This document shows, one piece after another, positions 12,393-26,485 of a stretch of 64,000 bases of DNA. A program made the position numbers and the translations under genes. The stretch lies in NCBI GenBank assembly GCA_008711295.1, contig VUYV01000074.1:3824797-3888796 (forward strand), in the 5' to 3' direction. Under the pieces are notes generated by a model. That model saw only the letters and a list, made by a program, of their open reading frames with translations. It did not search any database and had not been told where the DNA came from. How positions within the stretch are numbered: the first letter of the stretch is position 1; the number at the start of each line of letters is the position of its first letter. Source of the DNA: Anarhynchus alexandrinus. Lineage: Eukaryota > Chordata > Aves > Charadriiformes > Charadriidae.

Positions 12393-15300
12393 CAAGAATT
12401 GCCTTCCGTCTGCAAAGAGGGACACAACCTTTTGTTCACGTTTTCACTACAGGCCTGTTTTATTACCAAAGCCAAGTTTCACATGCCTGGGACTCAAAAA
12501 TACCCTTGTCAGGAGCCTGTGTAGTGTCTTTTTCCTGTCTGAGTATGAACACACATCCATATCGTCTTTCAGCCACTATCAAGACCATCCCACCTATGGA
12601 ATACACAGTTATTTACAGTCCAACTCAACAAAAACACTTAGATTGTAACACAAGGAGCCAGAATCAGTATCAGAGTGGCGTTCGTCCATGTCCAGAAGCC
12701 CAGACCTCACGCTGAAAGGTGAATCTACCTCCTTGTGGCAGTATTTACAGAAAGACACTTTCATTGTAGCTTATGACAAAACCCTGATGACAATTTAGGA
12801 GCTTGTAATGAGCTTACTGAGGAAGAATGAAAGGATGGTCAAGGTCATAGCCCCCATAGGAGCCCTATCAGTCTTGACATGTACAGCAAATAAGGTTCTC
12901 AAACAGCTGCCAAAATCAGAAATAAGCTGTATGCAGAGAAGCTGTGCTGGCCTTGCTGCAGGCTGTTATTTTGGTGCATTAGGCTGAGGACAGATTTGCA
13001 AAATCACTCGAGCAATTCGGACATTTGGTTCTCCTTTGAAACAGCTCTGTGAAAGAGGCAGTGGCGAAGCACCAGCCCGGCAGGTCTGGTTGCTAGAGCA
13101 GCTTCCTCCAGCGCAACCTGCAGCCACACAAGCATCTCTTCTCTGCCACTTGCCCCCACTGGTTTGGGCTGTGTCCACACACCTTGCAGGTCTACGTCCC
13201 AGCTGCTACCTGGATACACAGGTTTAACCAAACAACCCCCAGGGACGAGGCTGGTTTCAATCCTCCCGTCTGGTCTCTCTCCAAAGATAAAAGACACACA
13301 TCAGACACCATTCCTTCCCCAGCCACACCAGGTACCCTCCATACCACAGCTACAACGGTAGGCAGAATCTGATCAATGTCTTAATTTACTTAAGCATCCC
13401 AAATACTTGAAAGAGGAGAATTATTTTTATGTTATTATTTTTTTATATGTGAAATCTGATTAGAATAATCCTGGCAAGGCAGAGAGTGATAAGCAAATAG
13501 AGTAGGTGAAAAAAGGTAGTTTTGAAGGAGGAAATTGATTTCCTTCCATCCCTCCAAATTTGAATAATAAACTTTCACAAAGAACTTCTTTGCAAGAAAC
13601 TCCTGGAGATGCAAGAAACTAATTAAAATACTTTAATAAATCATCTCTCAGAGCTCCTTACAAAAATAGAGGTTGCTGCAGAGTAAAAAGTTTGAGACGT
13701 TCATACTTGGAATCCAGTGGCCAATGCTTTCATGGGGGTGCAGAAAAATTTGAAAACACACTTGAAATTAGCCAGAGTCATGCAAGACACTGAGGCTCTG
13801 GGAATCTTGGTGCTCTGCCTGCTTTCACAACTAAGGAGTTAGAAACCAAAGAGAAGTGTGACCAATAGGCATCTTTCCCGTTTCTACACCTCTGTTTCTG
13901 TTGTAAGAAAGTGGATAATCGTGTCCTTTTTCTGGAAACCACTTTGAGCTTTCTGGTAGAAAAGCAGATCTTGCTATGACTTCACAGAAAGACATGATGA
14001 TTTCCAATTTCTAAAACAGGCACGATTTCTAAGAGATTACCATTTATTCACTAAAGTCCTAAAGCACTATTAACAAAGAAAATTTATCGAAAATTCATAT
14101 TCTGATGTCTGAGGAAGGAACTGGTTTCCTATATATGTAGTAGTATGAGCACGCACGCATTCACTGGACATTACCCGAATGACTGAGCAGACCACGGTCT
14201 CAGCTATGCTGGGGTCAATACACTCATCTCAGTTTTCTGACTACATGAACATCAGTTGGTTTGCTCTAGATATAACCCAGTGGCAGAGACATTAGAAACT
14301 GAAATATCCTGCAATACCACAGAAATTGTACTCTTCCTTCGACCATTGCCTTGCTATGCGATGCTTTACAGCCATGCTTCCACTGCTAAAAAAAACCACA
14401 TATGGAACAACATTTTCTGTTGAGTCACATCCAGTCCACCTCCAAGCAGAATCGCCAGCCCAGAATTTGGCCCACAGCTCTCATTAAATCCTTGGTCATG
14501 CCCGGATGGCACAAGATGCCCTGGAGAGAGGAAGACACAGTGCATGGCACCCTACCAGGGCTGTAAAGCACTACTGAAGCACTGTGAATGCTGGACAGAC
14601 TGCCCAGCAATCCACCCGGATGGTTTCTGGTACCCAACTTAGCTCTGGAAAAAAAACAGGTATTTCTGCACAGCCTAAGGAGATGTCTTCTCACTGGTCA
14701 GACAGCTCGCTGTGCTACTGTCTCTGTTACCGGTTTCTCCTAGCTGTCACTATGAGCGGCACCTACTGGAGCTGGACGCCAAGTTAAATGGACGCACGAG
14801 TGCCACCCTTACGTTCATCCCAGCGAGAGCAAGGGCATGCAGTGGGTGCCCAACACCTCTGAAAGCAGGGCTTTAAATTGTCTGAAAATCCATGCCTGCT
14901 TTTGTTACTGGAAACGGTTTTCTTGCAAGACCTGACTGTTCAGCTCCTGGGGGCATCAGCACATTACCAGTGCTTCCTTACAGAGCGCTGCTGCAATCCT
15001 GAGCTTCTCAGGAGCTGTTTCCAATTCTCCACCTGCCATCTTGTGAAGCCAACACCGTAAACAGCCCCAGCTCCTTGGGTGGCTGAAAAAGAGATATCTG
15101 TGGAGCCCTGAGCAACTGCACTTGACATATGGTATTAAGATGTGCAAGGGAAGATGGCTGGCAGAGTACGACTCTCCTGTGGTTCTTTTGCCTGCTCCCA
15201 TTATCCTCAATGAAGGTTGCGAGGGACATAAATGCTGAGGAGCCAGAAAAGAAGTGAAACGGGAAGACGGAGAGGGAGAAGCTAAGCCCTGCCCACACAG

Positions 15301-15427
15301 CACACAGCTTTCAAAGCAAACTGATTTGCTCAGACACAAGATACTACACAAACAAGTTGTGCTGCTGCTGATGCACCAGTTCCCAGAATAATCACAGTGA
15401 TACAAAAGAAAGCTTGTGATTAAGGCA

Positions 15428-15545
15428 AAGAATTAGAATCAGGCAGAACAGAAGGCCTAATCCAGTCTCCACACATGACCTTGGGCATATCACATCACTC
15501 CTCTATGCTCGGTTTCCTTAACTACATGATGAAGCTTCCCAGCAT
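15428..15545 (+). mobile_element. MIR-type CORE-SINE remnant
   Basis: ACACATGACCTTGGGCATAT followed by CACATCACTCCTCTATGCTC and GGTTTCCTTAACTACATGAT aligns by eye with the MIR core 'TGTGTGACCTTGGGCAAGTCACTTAACCTCTCTGTGCCTCAGTTTCCTCATCTGTA'. The left flank (AGAATCAGGCAGAACAG) is plausible for the tRNA-derived side. It is highly diverged, as expected for an element of this age, and inactive. Confidence 0.65.
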
Positions 15546-18500
15546 AAGTGGAAAATTATCGGAGAGCGTGGGAGAGCCCAGGAGCAACTCACAGGTAAGT
15601 GATAATAGATTCTTTTCGGGGCTCACACCATTGGCCTCTGCAACCCCAGCTAAGGTATTTCCTCCCACTGCCAATGATCCAGACGACACAGATACCCTCA
15701 GACCAGCACATTCCTGAAGGCCAATCATGAGATGTAGCTTTAGGCAAAAGAATTGCATTTTAACAGCTCTATATCTACCAGACACGAGAGCCACAGGCTG
15801 AGTCCTACATTATGCTGATGGTATTTGTGTGGTGCTCCCATCAGAGACTGAAGTAACACAGCACCTCTCTGACCTGGACTCCCATTGAAAGCTGGTGTTC
15901 AGCATAAGCTCTCGCTCCTCCTCCCAGTCCAACACTGGCAGTTATCACCAGACTATCCTGCTTCTGATTGCACCTCAAGTGCTTCTAGAGCCCTTCCCTT
16001 TGCTCCATTCCCTTCTTGCTCACCACGGTGTATGGTGGGATTCACTAGCATCCACAGGGAGATTCTGTTACAGGCAGTAAATGTAAATCATAAACCAGGT
16101 GACAGGATTTAAACTGGAAACAATTGCAAGTGCAACAGGACCATGAGCATCATGACAGGGTTGGCCAAGCTACAGACTGCTCTTAGAGATGCTTTATATC
16201 TTTTTCCCCCTAAAAAAAAGTTCATAGATGTGACTCCTGCAGTGATCCTCCACTTCCTCCAGCTGGAGACACTGTGTCTGCCTTTGGGTTCAATGCCTCC
16301 AGACTGCTTGCTAGGGCAGAGCACTGCATTGTACTCAAGGACTGGGAAAACAGGGAGGAAGTCCCATCCCTACACAAGGTCTCCAAGTAAGGGCACATCA
16401 GTTCCCAGACAGGTCTGCAAGTTGAGAAACACTGGATGGCAGTGGCATTTTAGATGCCTTCCTGTCACACCAGGTGTCTGCAGGACATGCATAGACATCC
16501 CCTGTGGACAAGATCCTGCTAAGCCTCTGGGCAAACGCAGATCAGCAGGCAGGAGCTAAGAAAGACAAAGAGCATCACTCAAGACAGTGCTGTTCAGCTA
16601 CACCTTCCAGAGCACGCCAGCAGAGGCAGGGAGGAAAAGGAAGGGTTGTGCCCAGCCAAAATGCCCACAGCAGCAGTAAGAGATGCAAGGAGATGGAAAT
16701 TGCTTTGGACAAGCCAGTAGAACAGCTGTGAGCCTTTTTCTTCTAAGAACTAGGAAGGCAACAACCAACATTAAGGACCCCAGCTAGACTGGGCTAGCTG
16801 CGCACCTGCACAGCACCCTTCTCCTGAGCTGGCTGGATCCCTGACAAAGGTCCTTCCTCTGGCCAGCCTGCTCTGCCCTACTGGCAAGCAAGCCACTCTG
16901 CAGCCATCTACCTGACATGGAAACAGGCACACTGCAGAAGAGAGGAGGCTGCAGGAAATAGTATCCCCCAACCACAGATGGTGGTGGTTCTCCTTGGCAC
17001 CTAGTACAGTCCAAAACTCAAAACCCATTTGCTGCCCCAGCTCCATCAACAGTAGTTACACATTGTCAGGCGGAATAGAGGAACATCTTTCCAGTGCACA
17101 TGACCCAACTTAGAGCAATATGGGACAACTCCTCAACCCACCAGGAACAGAAAACCGTCACTTTAAAACGCACGTGATGTCTGGCACAAGTGCCTGGGCT
17201 TTGAACACTGCAGCAGAGATACCAAGAACTGCCCTTCTTGACCCCTGCTTGCTTTGGAGAGCTTCTTGCTGGGGGAAGCAATAGCCCAGCATGGCCACTG
17301 CGCTTGTGGGAATGTCAGAATCTTACTCCCCATCTCACTTTGCACATGCCTAGAAAGTTGGACACTATCTTTCTCAGTGTCTCCTCACCTAACAGCCTTG
17401 TTCAAAATCCCTGAGGTTCTATTTTCCTCTCTTCTATTTCATGCTTCTGATAATTTAGTGGTGGAAGAGAAAAGGCTATGCATGAGATTCATGCTGATTT
17501 CTATCTCAGAGACTTTAGAGAAAAGCAGACAATCTTTGTCCAGCTGCAGTAATTCCTCTGCAGTGCTCCAGACAGCATCTGGGAGTCCGTAACGTGTGCA
17601 TGCAAATCCCAAGTGCTATTATCAATAATGCATTTGATGTGCAGCCTTCAGAGGAGCTGACCAAGGAAGCTTCTTATAAAGAGAAGTCAACCCTTCAGTC
17701 TTCTCAGGAGGAAAGTGGTGAGGAGAAAGGAAAACTTAACATCTTCATGCCATGTCTTATTTATGTCAAGAGGGTGTTCACATTTCAGAAAGCTTTTAGC
17801 GTGGGGGTGGTGCCTAGGTACGTATTTGGGGGATTAGAGAGCACATTGTGAATATTAAAATACTTTCAACTTTCTGGGATTCAGCTAACTTATAAAAAAG
17901 AGCTGCATGAAAGCCCACCATTGCTCCCCAAGCACAGCTCCTCTGCACCTTGGATGCCATTGGTACGTCAGAGGTGGCAGGACACCCTCATAGTCTCTTC
18001 ACTGCTTTCTTGATGGCCAAGATGTCAAAACACCAAATTAACCTGTGACTCATGTGTGTGTGAGAGATTTACCGATTTCAGAGACGGGCAATTAATTTAA
18101 TTTCGTTCAAAAGTTTCAGGGCTTGTAAGACCTTTCCACAGAAGAGTAGCCATCTCCACACAACAAAGGATGCGATCTGTAGTGCATCAGCAGGGAATAA
18201 GGTCCCCTTTTTAATCAAGCAAAAGCTGTAGGGGAGGCCACAGGCATAAGTCCACATGGCATCCACCCACTGAGATCAATCTTTTGGTTTGGGTATGTCG
18301 CCTGAAACATAGTGATGTTAAGACTAATGAAAAGTGGTTAAGGAAAACAAAAAAGGGAGACAGCAACAAGGCAAGCAGTAGAAGCTATTGGAAGGTGTAG
18401 CTGCAGAACAGCAAAACTGTAAGTAATAGAAATCAGCCCCAAAAGATCGAGTGTGTAACCTAATTGCAGGCAGAAAGGTGGATGACACACCATAAAGGCA

Positions 18501-18988
18501 CTACTGGGTACCACTACAACCATGATTACTTGAGTTTCTAGTCCTATGACAAATGTACAGATGACTTCTGGTGCAGCAGAGGAACTTTCATTTAAGCTTG
18601 GAAAACAAGGGCCAGGCCATGAGTCCAAACTCTGCTCTGAACCATCACGTCCAGGCTCAGCCTCCAGCAAAGCGAAGATTTCCTCCTCCTCACAACACAG
18701 AAGAGACCATGACTTTACTATCAGAATTTCCGAAATCTCCCACTTCCTCATAATCCTACATCCATGATAGTGCCCCTACTCCCACCCCTACTGGGATGTT
18801 TGTTGAACCGACCTGCTCCGTCTGCAGGGGGTCCGGGTTAAAATGAAGTTTTGATCATACTGACGACACCGACAGGTCATCCTTCTGCCGAGCATCCCTA
18901 AAGAACCTGCCGGTCCCCATGGTGTTGGGTGGCAGCATCTCAGAACTGTGTGGGCCCCATCCTAGAGCCTCCTGTACCACTCCAGAGA

Positions 18989-19001
18989 AAAAAAAAAAAA
19001 A
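18989..19001 (+). repeat. Poly(A) tract, A13
   Basis: A plain homopolymer about 170 bp left of the CR1 3' end at 19.17 kb. CR1 does not use poly(A), so the two are probably unrelated. Confidence 0.9.
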
Positions 19002-19169
19002 GTCTTAGAGCTAAATATTTTAAAGAGCTATTTTAAGTCCAGATTCTACCCAGTTTATTCATTCATTCAAAATTTACAAGTTGGATAATATAATTAAATA
19101 CCCCAGTAATAAACAACCAGCAGATCCAAAACAGCCATTTCCCCTCGGGGCTGATGTTTTCAGCCTTCT

Positions 19170-19292
19170 ATGAATCATAGAATGGTTTAGGTTGGAAAGG
19201 ACCTTGAAGATCATCGAGTTCCAACCCCCCTGCTATAGGCAGGGACACCTCCCACTAGACCAGGTTGCCCAAGGCCACGTCCAGCCTGGCCC
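19170..19292 (-). mobile_element. CR1 LINE, 3' end fragment
   Basis: This is the best-preserved repeat in the window. Read on the minus strand it ends in ATTCTATG and ATTCATAG, the CR1 terminal octamers. Just 5' of them is the typical avian string containing GGTTGGAACTCGATGATC, then GTCCCTGCC and CTAGTGGGAGG. Only about 120 bp of the 3' end is present, the usual product of 5'-truncated target-primed reverse transcription. There is no poly(A) tail, as normal for CR1. It lies in FGF12 intron 2 in the same sense as the gene. Confidence 0.95.
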
Positions 19293-22200
19293 CTATGAGA
19301 GCCAGGCATATTTTTAAAACAAAACTCAGCCCCAGTGTCAGCAGATGCAGTGGGTGGGGAAGGACGGGCTCTGCCTCTGATGCCCACTGCTCTTCGGCAG
19401 CCCTCTAACCCACTGCCACGAGACTGGACCTAGGCTCAGCCTCGGCCAGCACGGACAGAAAAGAAGACCTTGCAGGGCCTCGCTGGTGCACCTGGTACCA
19501 CAAGGCCAGCCATAAGGACCAGGCATGGTTTGGGAGGGCCTGGAGCAAGTCCAAAGACATGTCCTGCCTGCCTGCTCTGCTGCCGGGATGCCTTCGGGCA
19601 GTGCTGCTGGCAAGGTGCCTCCCTGCTCATGCACAGATTGCAGGCTCCTTGGCAGAAGCACGCCGACCATCCCACACGCTCTGCGGAGCCGAGCACGCTG
19701 TCAGCATGCAACACATCACAGCAGCGACTGGCTGCCAGTAGTACAAACAGATCCCTTCCACCCCGCTCACGGCTTCGCAGATGAATTCACAGCGAGAAGT
19801 TGGGTAGATGCAGAGCTGTCCTTGCAGAAAGGAGTGGCTCTTCCAGAAGAGATGCCAGAAGAGGCAACTGAAAGTGGCTGGTGTCCCCAGGGTCCGTGTC
19901 CCTGCCCCTGCACCAAGGGAGACTGGGGAGCACGGATTCAGCAAAGCATGAGGGTGCAATTTCAGTGCATTGCTGAACTGGATCTTGTATAAGGATATTT
20001 CAACTCATTGGCCAGGTTCATAACTTCCACCAAGCATGGTCACTCCACCAATTTCAGGAGGCTCCTATGAGGCACCGTGCCATGTAACTACAGGTGCTAG
20101 AAGCCAGCCCTGTATCTTGGGACTCATGGGAACTAAAAGATATGGGACCTGAACTCAGCTCCCGTGATTCAGAGGCTTTAAGAAAATTACTTTTGCTTTG
20201 CAAGTGCTTAGTCAGGATAGTACCCTTTTGCAGCAAAAGCAGGGCAGGGATGGTCCAGGCTTCCATCCAGGCCTTTCCGCTACATTCCCCACTGATTCAG
20301 CCAGTCTGGCTTGAAATAGCCCAGATATTTTGAACCTCTCTCTCCCTTTCCCCTGGAAAACTGCACTGCAGTCCAACAATGTTTCTCATTTTAAAAGTTT
20401 TCTGTCACTTGGCTCCCAGTTATAGTTACACACACAGAGTAAGGTTTCTTCTTGGGCTTTTCAGCCTATGACTGTTGTATTTCCCGCTTTCGCCTCCAGA
20501 GCCATTAGTCACTGTTTGGCAAAGGCACACCATTTGCTAGTTTCATCCATTCTATATTTGACTTTGGTGTTATCAGAAAAGAGATCCGAGTCACTTCATT
20601 AACACACACCTGACCTCAGCCAAACATCTCCTCGCTCAAAACTTTCCTCCTTTCTTTTCATATCAAACAGAGTCCTGGACCCAGGAAGGACAATATTTGT
20701 CCTCCCTCCACCACTAAATAAAAAGTTAATAATGCCACTATCACCCTGATGTACTGGAGTTTAGTCTAGATTTCACTCATGGAAAACAGACAATAACACT
20801 ATTTAGGGACAAGACACTGGATAAATGGCATTAAAAACAAGCAAATCAGGCTGAAGAGTTTAAGGAAAAGCAAAATATTAGCTCAGGGAGAGGAGCTCTA
20901 GTTACTGGCTCCTCCTGCATCCCCCCAGCCAGCAGGATGCAAAGGGAAGGCAATGAAAGGGACTTCTGCTGCGACTACCTCTCCAGAGCGACATTGCCAC
21001 ACTCAGCTTTTGGTTCTCATTTGCTGGGATGAGTGCTCCACTCGCACGTCATCTCTGCTAACAAGGGCTTCCCTGCACGCTGTCCCATCCTCAGTCTTGA
21101 TATTGCCTAGAGTTTTCTTCCAAAATCCGACTCAAACATTGTATCGCATTCAACCATTCCGCTTTAACCTCATCACTTCCCCTGCGGTGGTTCATTGATC
21201 ACACAATGCACAGAAGAAAAACGGGTAAGCTCTATGCAATGCTACTGCTGCTTAGTACCTGCTCCAAAGACTTCACCTGCCTGCTTATCTAAGGTTAGAC
21301 CTGTACATTTGGCCTCAAGGAAATCAGCAGAAGGAACGCCGTGCAGAAGACGGCAGCTACCACATTCATCTCTGCCATTCCTACTCTTGCCTTCCTTACA
21401 ACGTAGAGCAACCCCTTCCCGCTGGTGTTTTACCCTCTTCCACACTAATAGGAAATCATGTGGGATCAAAATGCTCAACCAAAATCTAAACATTTTGTTC
21501 TGATTTTATTAGGAATGGTAATGCAATACAAAACACTCTGAAGTTCCTTCAGAATAGGAATCTCTAACCTTTCTTTGGGGAAGTGTCAAAATGAGGTGAG
21601 TCAGCACCACTGGAGAATTTTTCCCCAATTTTCTTCCAAAAATGAAATTTCAGCAAAAGATCATAATGCTTCCCAATACTGACAGACCACTGCTCACAAA
21701 GGGAAATGTCCCATCCCCACTCCTCCAGCTGGCATTAGGTAAAACAAAACACATTCCTAAATATCCTGTGCAACCAAGGTTAAGAGAAGCCACTTCTGGT
21801 TGAAGCATACTTACTCTTTACAATTTGCACTGCTATCATGTAAGACAAGGAACAGCTAGCTAGGAAAACAGGATTAGGTCCTCCTGTTACTGATTTTGTC
21901 CTCTGAACCATCTCTAGCTTGAGTAGGTGAAAGCTAAGCCTGACCTAACTCACCCCAGACATCGATACAAGGTGTAGAGCAGCCCCCTCCCCGTGGGAGC
22001 CCCACCGTGGTGCTCTGCTAGGAAACTTCAGGGAATACAGGTCCCTCAACAGGATGCTAGACAGGATACCTGCCCCAAAAAAGCCCCACTGTCCCAGCTC
22101 TCCCCACCTGACGAGCAGCCCAGGCAGTCCTGCCAAGTGAGGTCATACCCATTTCTAGCTCTTACAACAGCCTGAATAACCCCTGAGCCAGTGTGGGCCA

Positions 22201-22969
22201 GCACTGGTCCTGCCCGACTTGCACCAGTCACACACGGGATGGGAGAGCTTGCTCTGCTGGGGTGAAAGGGAAGCTGGACCAATGAAGAGCTCCCGAGAGC
22301 CAAGCTGAGCGACGTGGGCAGCAGCACCTCACTGAGGGGAAAGGGACCACTTTGCTGTCGATAGCCGTGTTTACAAGTTTCCATGCTGCAAGGGCAGCAT
22401 GCCAGGGTTCCCGCCAGGAGCCGTATTTTAGGAACATTCGAGGCAAGGCAGGAATCTGCTCCCAGGGGCTGGCTCTCCTCAGCACAGCTGCTTCCCTGAG
22501 CATCCATTTTGTTCCCTCCATATTTATGATTAGCCAGGGGACAGGAGGAGTTTCACATCTCCGGGTTAATGCCTGCATTCAGCAAGCCCCTTTAAACAGC
22601 CAGTGAAGAAGAGCAGATACTCTGGAGGGAAATTAAAAGCAGATTACATGGGGCTCCTGCTGTGCTTTGCCTTTGGAGACACTTCTCTCTCTCCACTGTC
22701 CTGGCTCCCTAATGAGGCATGTAAACCAGGGAATTCCCCCAGCAAGGGTGCAGGCTTGCAAAGCCTGCAGAAGGGAGATGTCCAGGATACTCGGCTGGCC
22801 TATCTGCGCTTCTGACTCAATCAGCTAGCACCACTGGAGGTCAAATAGGAATTAAAAGAAACGGCATTGGCAGGAGCAGGTTTAACACCCCAAACCTATT
22901 AAAGGAAAGAATGCAGCACATTGCTTCCAGCCCCTGACCTTGAAATGATGTAAATAAGAGTGCAGCAAC

Positions 22970-23420
22970 CCTAGAGGAGTTGTAGCAAAATAGTTATAGC
23001 ATTGCAAGCAGATTAAAAAATACAGTTAATATACATACTTCCCCAGATGCTTGTTTATTATTATGCAAGACATGTTTATTATGCAAAATGATAGAGCAGA
23101 AAAAAAAAGCAGAGAAAAAGAAAATGCAAAGACACACTGAGCTCTTAACGTGACTTGGGTTTTTTCAATGCTGTTTAGATTTTTTTTATTGTGCATAATC
23201 ATTCCCTTATTAGCAGGAATCTTTGAAGTGATTCAAGCTTTAATTTCAGCATTTCAAACTCACAGGTTTATACTGTAAAACCATACTGAGCTCTTGTAAG
23301 CGACCCATTTTTTTCCTCTGTATTCTGTATCTCTGCTAGGGTTTTCTCGGTCTTTCCAATAAATTATGTATCACAATTTGCCATTTCAAAAATAATTAGA
23401 ACTCCGAGTTAAACAACAAG
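22970..23420. other. Candidate conserved non-coding block with duplicated ATGCAA motif
   Basis: This low-complexity-free AT-rich block contains two copies of TTATTATGCAA (23058-23068 and 23076-23086), an 18-bp period. It continues with TTATTGTGCATAATCATTCC, CAATAAATTATGTATCAC and AAAAATAATTAGAACTCC. ATGCAAA resembles a POU-factor half site and TAATTA a homeodomain core. No coding frame or known repeat fits. It is an intronic enhancer candidate by texture only. Confidence 0.25.
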
Positions 23421-24013
23421 GAATATCTGAGAGCAGTGCATTTTAGAAGAGAAGTGTTATGCACTTGGGGCAAAACCAATCCCAGCTGTAATGCCACTGA
23501 ATTATACATATCATCGTATTGAAAGCTGCAATTTCAGTGTACTTGGAGTGACTGGGTGGGCCTGTGGAGGCTCTACAGCCCCATGATGAGCATCTGCTCC
23601 AGGAGAACCAGGTTTACCTCTCAGGCAAAACACTTAGTAGGTGCTCCCTTCCCCATGCCCTCGTGAGTTGTTGCAGCAGAGGTAATGGAGAGAAACTTCA
23701 CAGAGAAAGGTTATACAGGAGTAGGAATTCATTTGGTGGTGCAACTATTAACTCCCAACAGAGACAGGAGAGCATGTTCGTGTCTTCTCCCGTTACGATT
23801 AGGCTGTAAACTCACCGGAGCAGGACGTACCTCTTTATTCTGTGTTTCCCTCTCCTCTGCAACAACCAGCCTTTGGTCTCAGCTTCCCAAGCGCTAAGAC
23901 AGTACAAGTAATACCTACTGCCCTTCATTCATTCTGTGTATTTTTACTTTGCCATAAAATGCTAACAGTGGATCCTCAGGAGAGTCATGTCCCTCCCCAG
24001 AACAGGTGCTGAT

Positions 24014-24025
24014 AAAAAAAAAAAA
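24014..24025 (+). repeat. Poly(A) tract, A12
   Basis: A plain homopolymer in intron 2. No retrocopy is visible. Confidence 0.9.
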
Positions 24026-26334
24026 CACCTTTCATGCACCATCAGGGAATTTACAGCTGCTCTACATTATAGGAAATCAAATGGGAACACACCATTGACT
24101 CTGCAAGCTTGCTGTGAAGACAGCGTTTTGCATCCTACTGTCTACCAAGCCAGGTGCCTCAGACCAAGACCTGATTTTCTTGCCTACTAAGCACCTAATT
24201 CCCCAGCAGACCTCAGAGGTAGCAATAAGCTAGTCTGAAAAAAAAATAAAAATCAGGTATTGAGTGTAAGTAAACAATGCACAGAAGTCATAAACAGCTG
24301 CTTCCCAAGCAAAGAGGCTTTGGCATCTAATGCATTTAGGCCTCTGACGCTGGCTAGGCATCTATGGTTGGCTTCAACCCAGCAACCCAACCCCACGCTG
24401 TCCCTACCCATCCCTAACAGAATAGATGAGGAAACTCATGCTAAAGGTATCACAATGTGGCCGAGCACATGGGAGGGTCTTGCATGTTTCTGCAAAGAGC
24501 CTTCTCAACAAATTTGGCTTTAGAGGACCCCACTCAGCCCTGCTTTTATGCTGATTGGCACCAGGAAGACTTTTTCCAAGGGCTAGTTATTTTAAAGGCA
24601 TTCATTCAAGAGTCCATTGGCCCAAACTCAGAAGGAGCTGGCACAAACCATCTCCGAGACCAGGCTGATAATAGCCTCTGGTTTGATCCAGGGCAGGGGA
24701 TGTCAGCCAAGGTCTCAGCTGACGCACACAGATTAAGCATTACCAATAATATCCCACCAAACAAAACCAAAACAAACCCACAGTGATGATGTGTTCAGTT
24801 ACAGACACAATCGGGACTCAAGAGGAGGAAAAAACACTACGACCACACAAAACATTTCCCTGGACAGCTGCATTTTATCTGAAAGCCATCCTGGGCTTGA
24901 GGGCGTTATAACAAGTGCTAGCAGGGCTAGGCCTAGGCCAGACAGCACAGGAGGCAGCCAAGCAGCAGAAAAACTTCATTTATCAATGGATCTGCATGAG
25001 TGAACATCATCTATTTGGAATATTGACCCATTTTTCAGAAATCCCTCAGAAAAGACCAGTGAAAAAAAATAGGTACATGCACAACACCAAAGGAAACCGG
25101 CTGGAGACCGAGCAAAGCTGTAGTTTAGGGTCTGCTAAGCAAAGAGACAATGTGTCCTTTGCTGTGGGCAGCAGTCAGGTCCAGGCGGCATGGCCGGTGG
25201 CCCTGCTCACCCCAGAGAGAAACAGACTGTCAAGTCCTGCCAAAGCAATTCCCCGGCACAGTCTTCGAGACTGACACAGCCATGCCAAATGTTGGCTTGG
25301 AGTGGGATCCTGGCCCCATGAGGAAAGCTGCAGCATCCAAAAGAAACTGCTTAAACAAGCCACGCTCTTCTCAGCCATATCCAGTTCTCTTATAGGACCC
25401 TGGTCTCATCCCTCGTCTTTGATACTATGAGTGTCTTGACCCACACTCCCTGGTCCTAACAGAATTCATCTACAAGTTTTCTTTTTCTTGCCTTGAGGTC
25501 TGCTCCAAAGCACAATTAATTGATTTACTGCTGTGAGATAGAGACAGAGTCACCAGTCAATACAAGAAAATATTGTCCAGCAAGTTCCATCTCTCTGGAG
25601 TAGAGATGGGCCAGTAATATCCATTTACTGCAAGCAAAAACCTTGGATAATGTTGACAAAATGAACAGTTTAACTCTTATTAGTTCAGACAGAGCTGAAT
25701 GTCATCAAGCCGTGGCATGTAATGAGGTCCACTTCATTAACCACTGGCCATCATGGTGCATCCTTAGCCTTCCCTGATTAACTTTCCTGCTTAAGACAGA
25801 CACGCTTACTGGGAATAAGCAGGCCCCGTTAAAACACCCTCATTTGAACACATGTATGATCTGGTGCCTTTCAGAACTCTTCATATGACTAACAGATGTG
25901 TTTCCCGGACACACGGTCATCCTGCTGCCCACCATCTCTTGGTATGTCCCTCCCGCTCTTTGCATCATCTCACTACTGCTAGCAAGAGATACTTTTCCTC
26001 TGCATCATCTCTAATCTCTCAGCTGTCAAACCTCACATTTCCAACTCTTAATTTCTTCTCCTGCCCGAGCCCCACACCTTTCCCTCCCTTGCAGTATTTG
26101 TTCAGAAAATGCTGACCCCTCGTTGCTCCAAAAAGACCCCCCCCAGGCTGGATGCGGCTCTGTGACACACACTGCTTTCCTGCAGTCCTCATGTATGGGG
26201 CATCAGTGGTACGAGGAGCCTCAGCGCCGGGCCATGACCCTTTATGCCCAGTACTGCACAAACACAGGGCAAAATCACAGTCCTGACCCCCGCCAACTAC
26301 GTGCCTAGAGGGAAGCACGCACAATAATGCAGCA

Positions 26335-26485
26335 CCACGCCACGCTCAGTATTACCTTTAGGACTCTGATAGCTTTACAAAAAGAGGAAGTTTTCATTGT
26401 TAGTAAACCGATGTAATTTATTTAGAAACAGTCATTTATGTTTACTGGGCTATGAAAGAACAGGAAGCGTCTGGCATCCACAGAG
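26335..26485. other. Weak candidate non-coding element
   Basis: GTAAACCGATGTAATTTATT and ATTTATGTTTACTGGGC contain two FOX-like GTAAAC/GTTTAC cores in opposite orientation about 40 bp apart. No repeat is recognised. The evidence is texture only. Confidence 0.15.

Noticed and set aside
19525..19992. 155-codon plus-strand frame just right of a CR1
   Set aside because: Cysteine- and proline-rich chance frame with competing frames on both strands and no known domain.
24420..24455. GATGAGGAAACTCATGC as a MIR core
   Set aside because: Only about 17 bases match the reverse MIR core and the flanks do not continue it.
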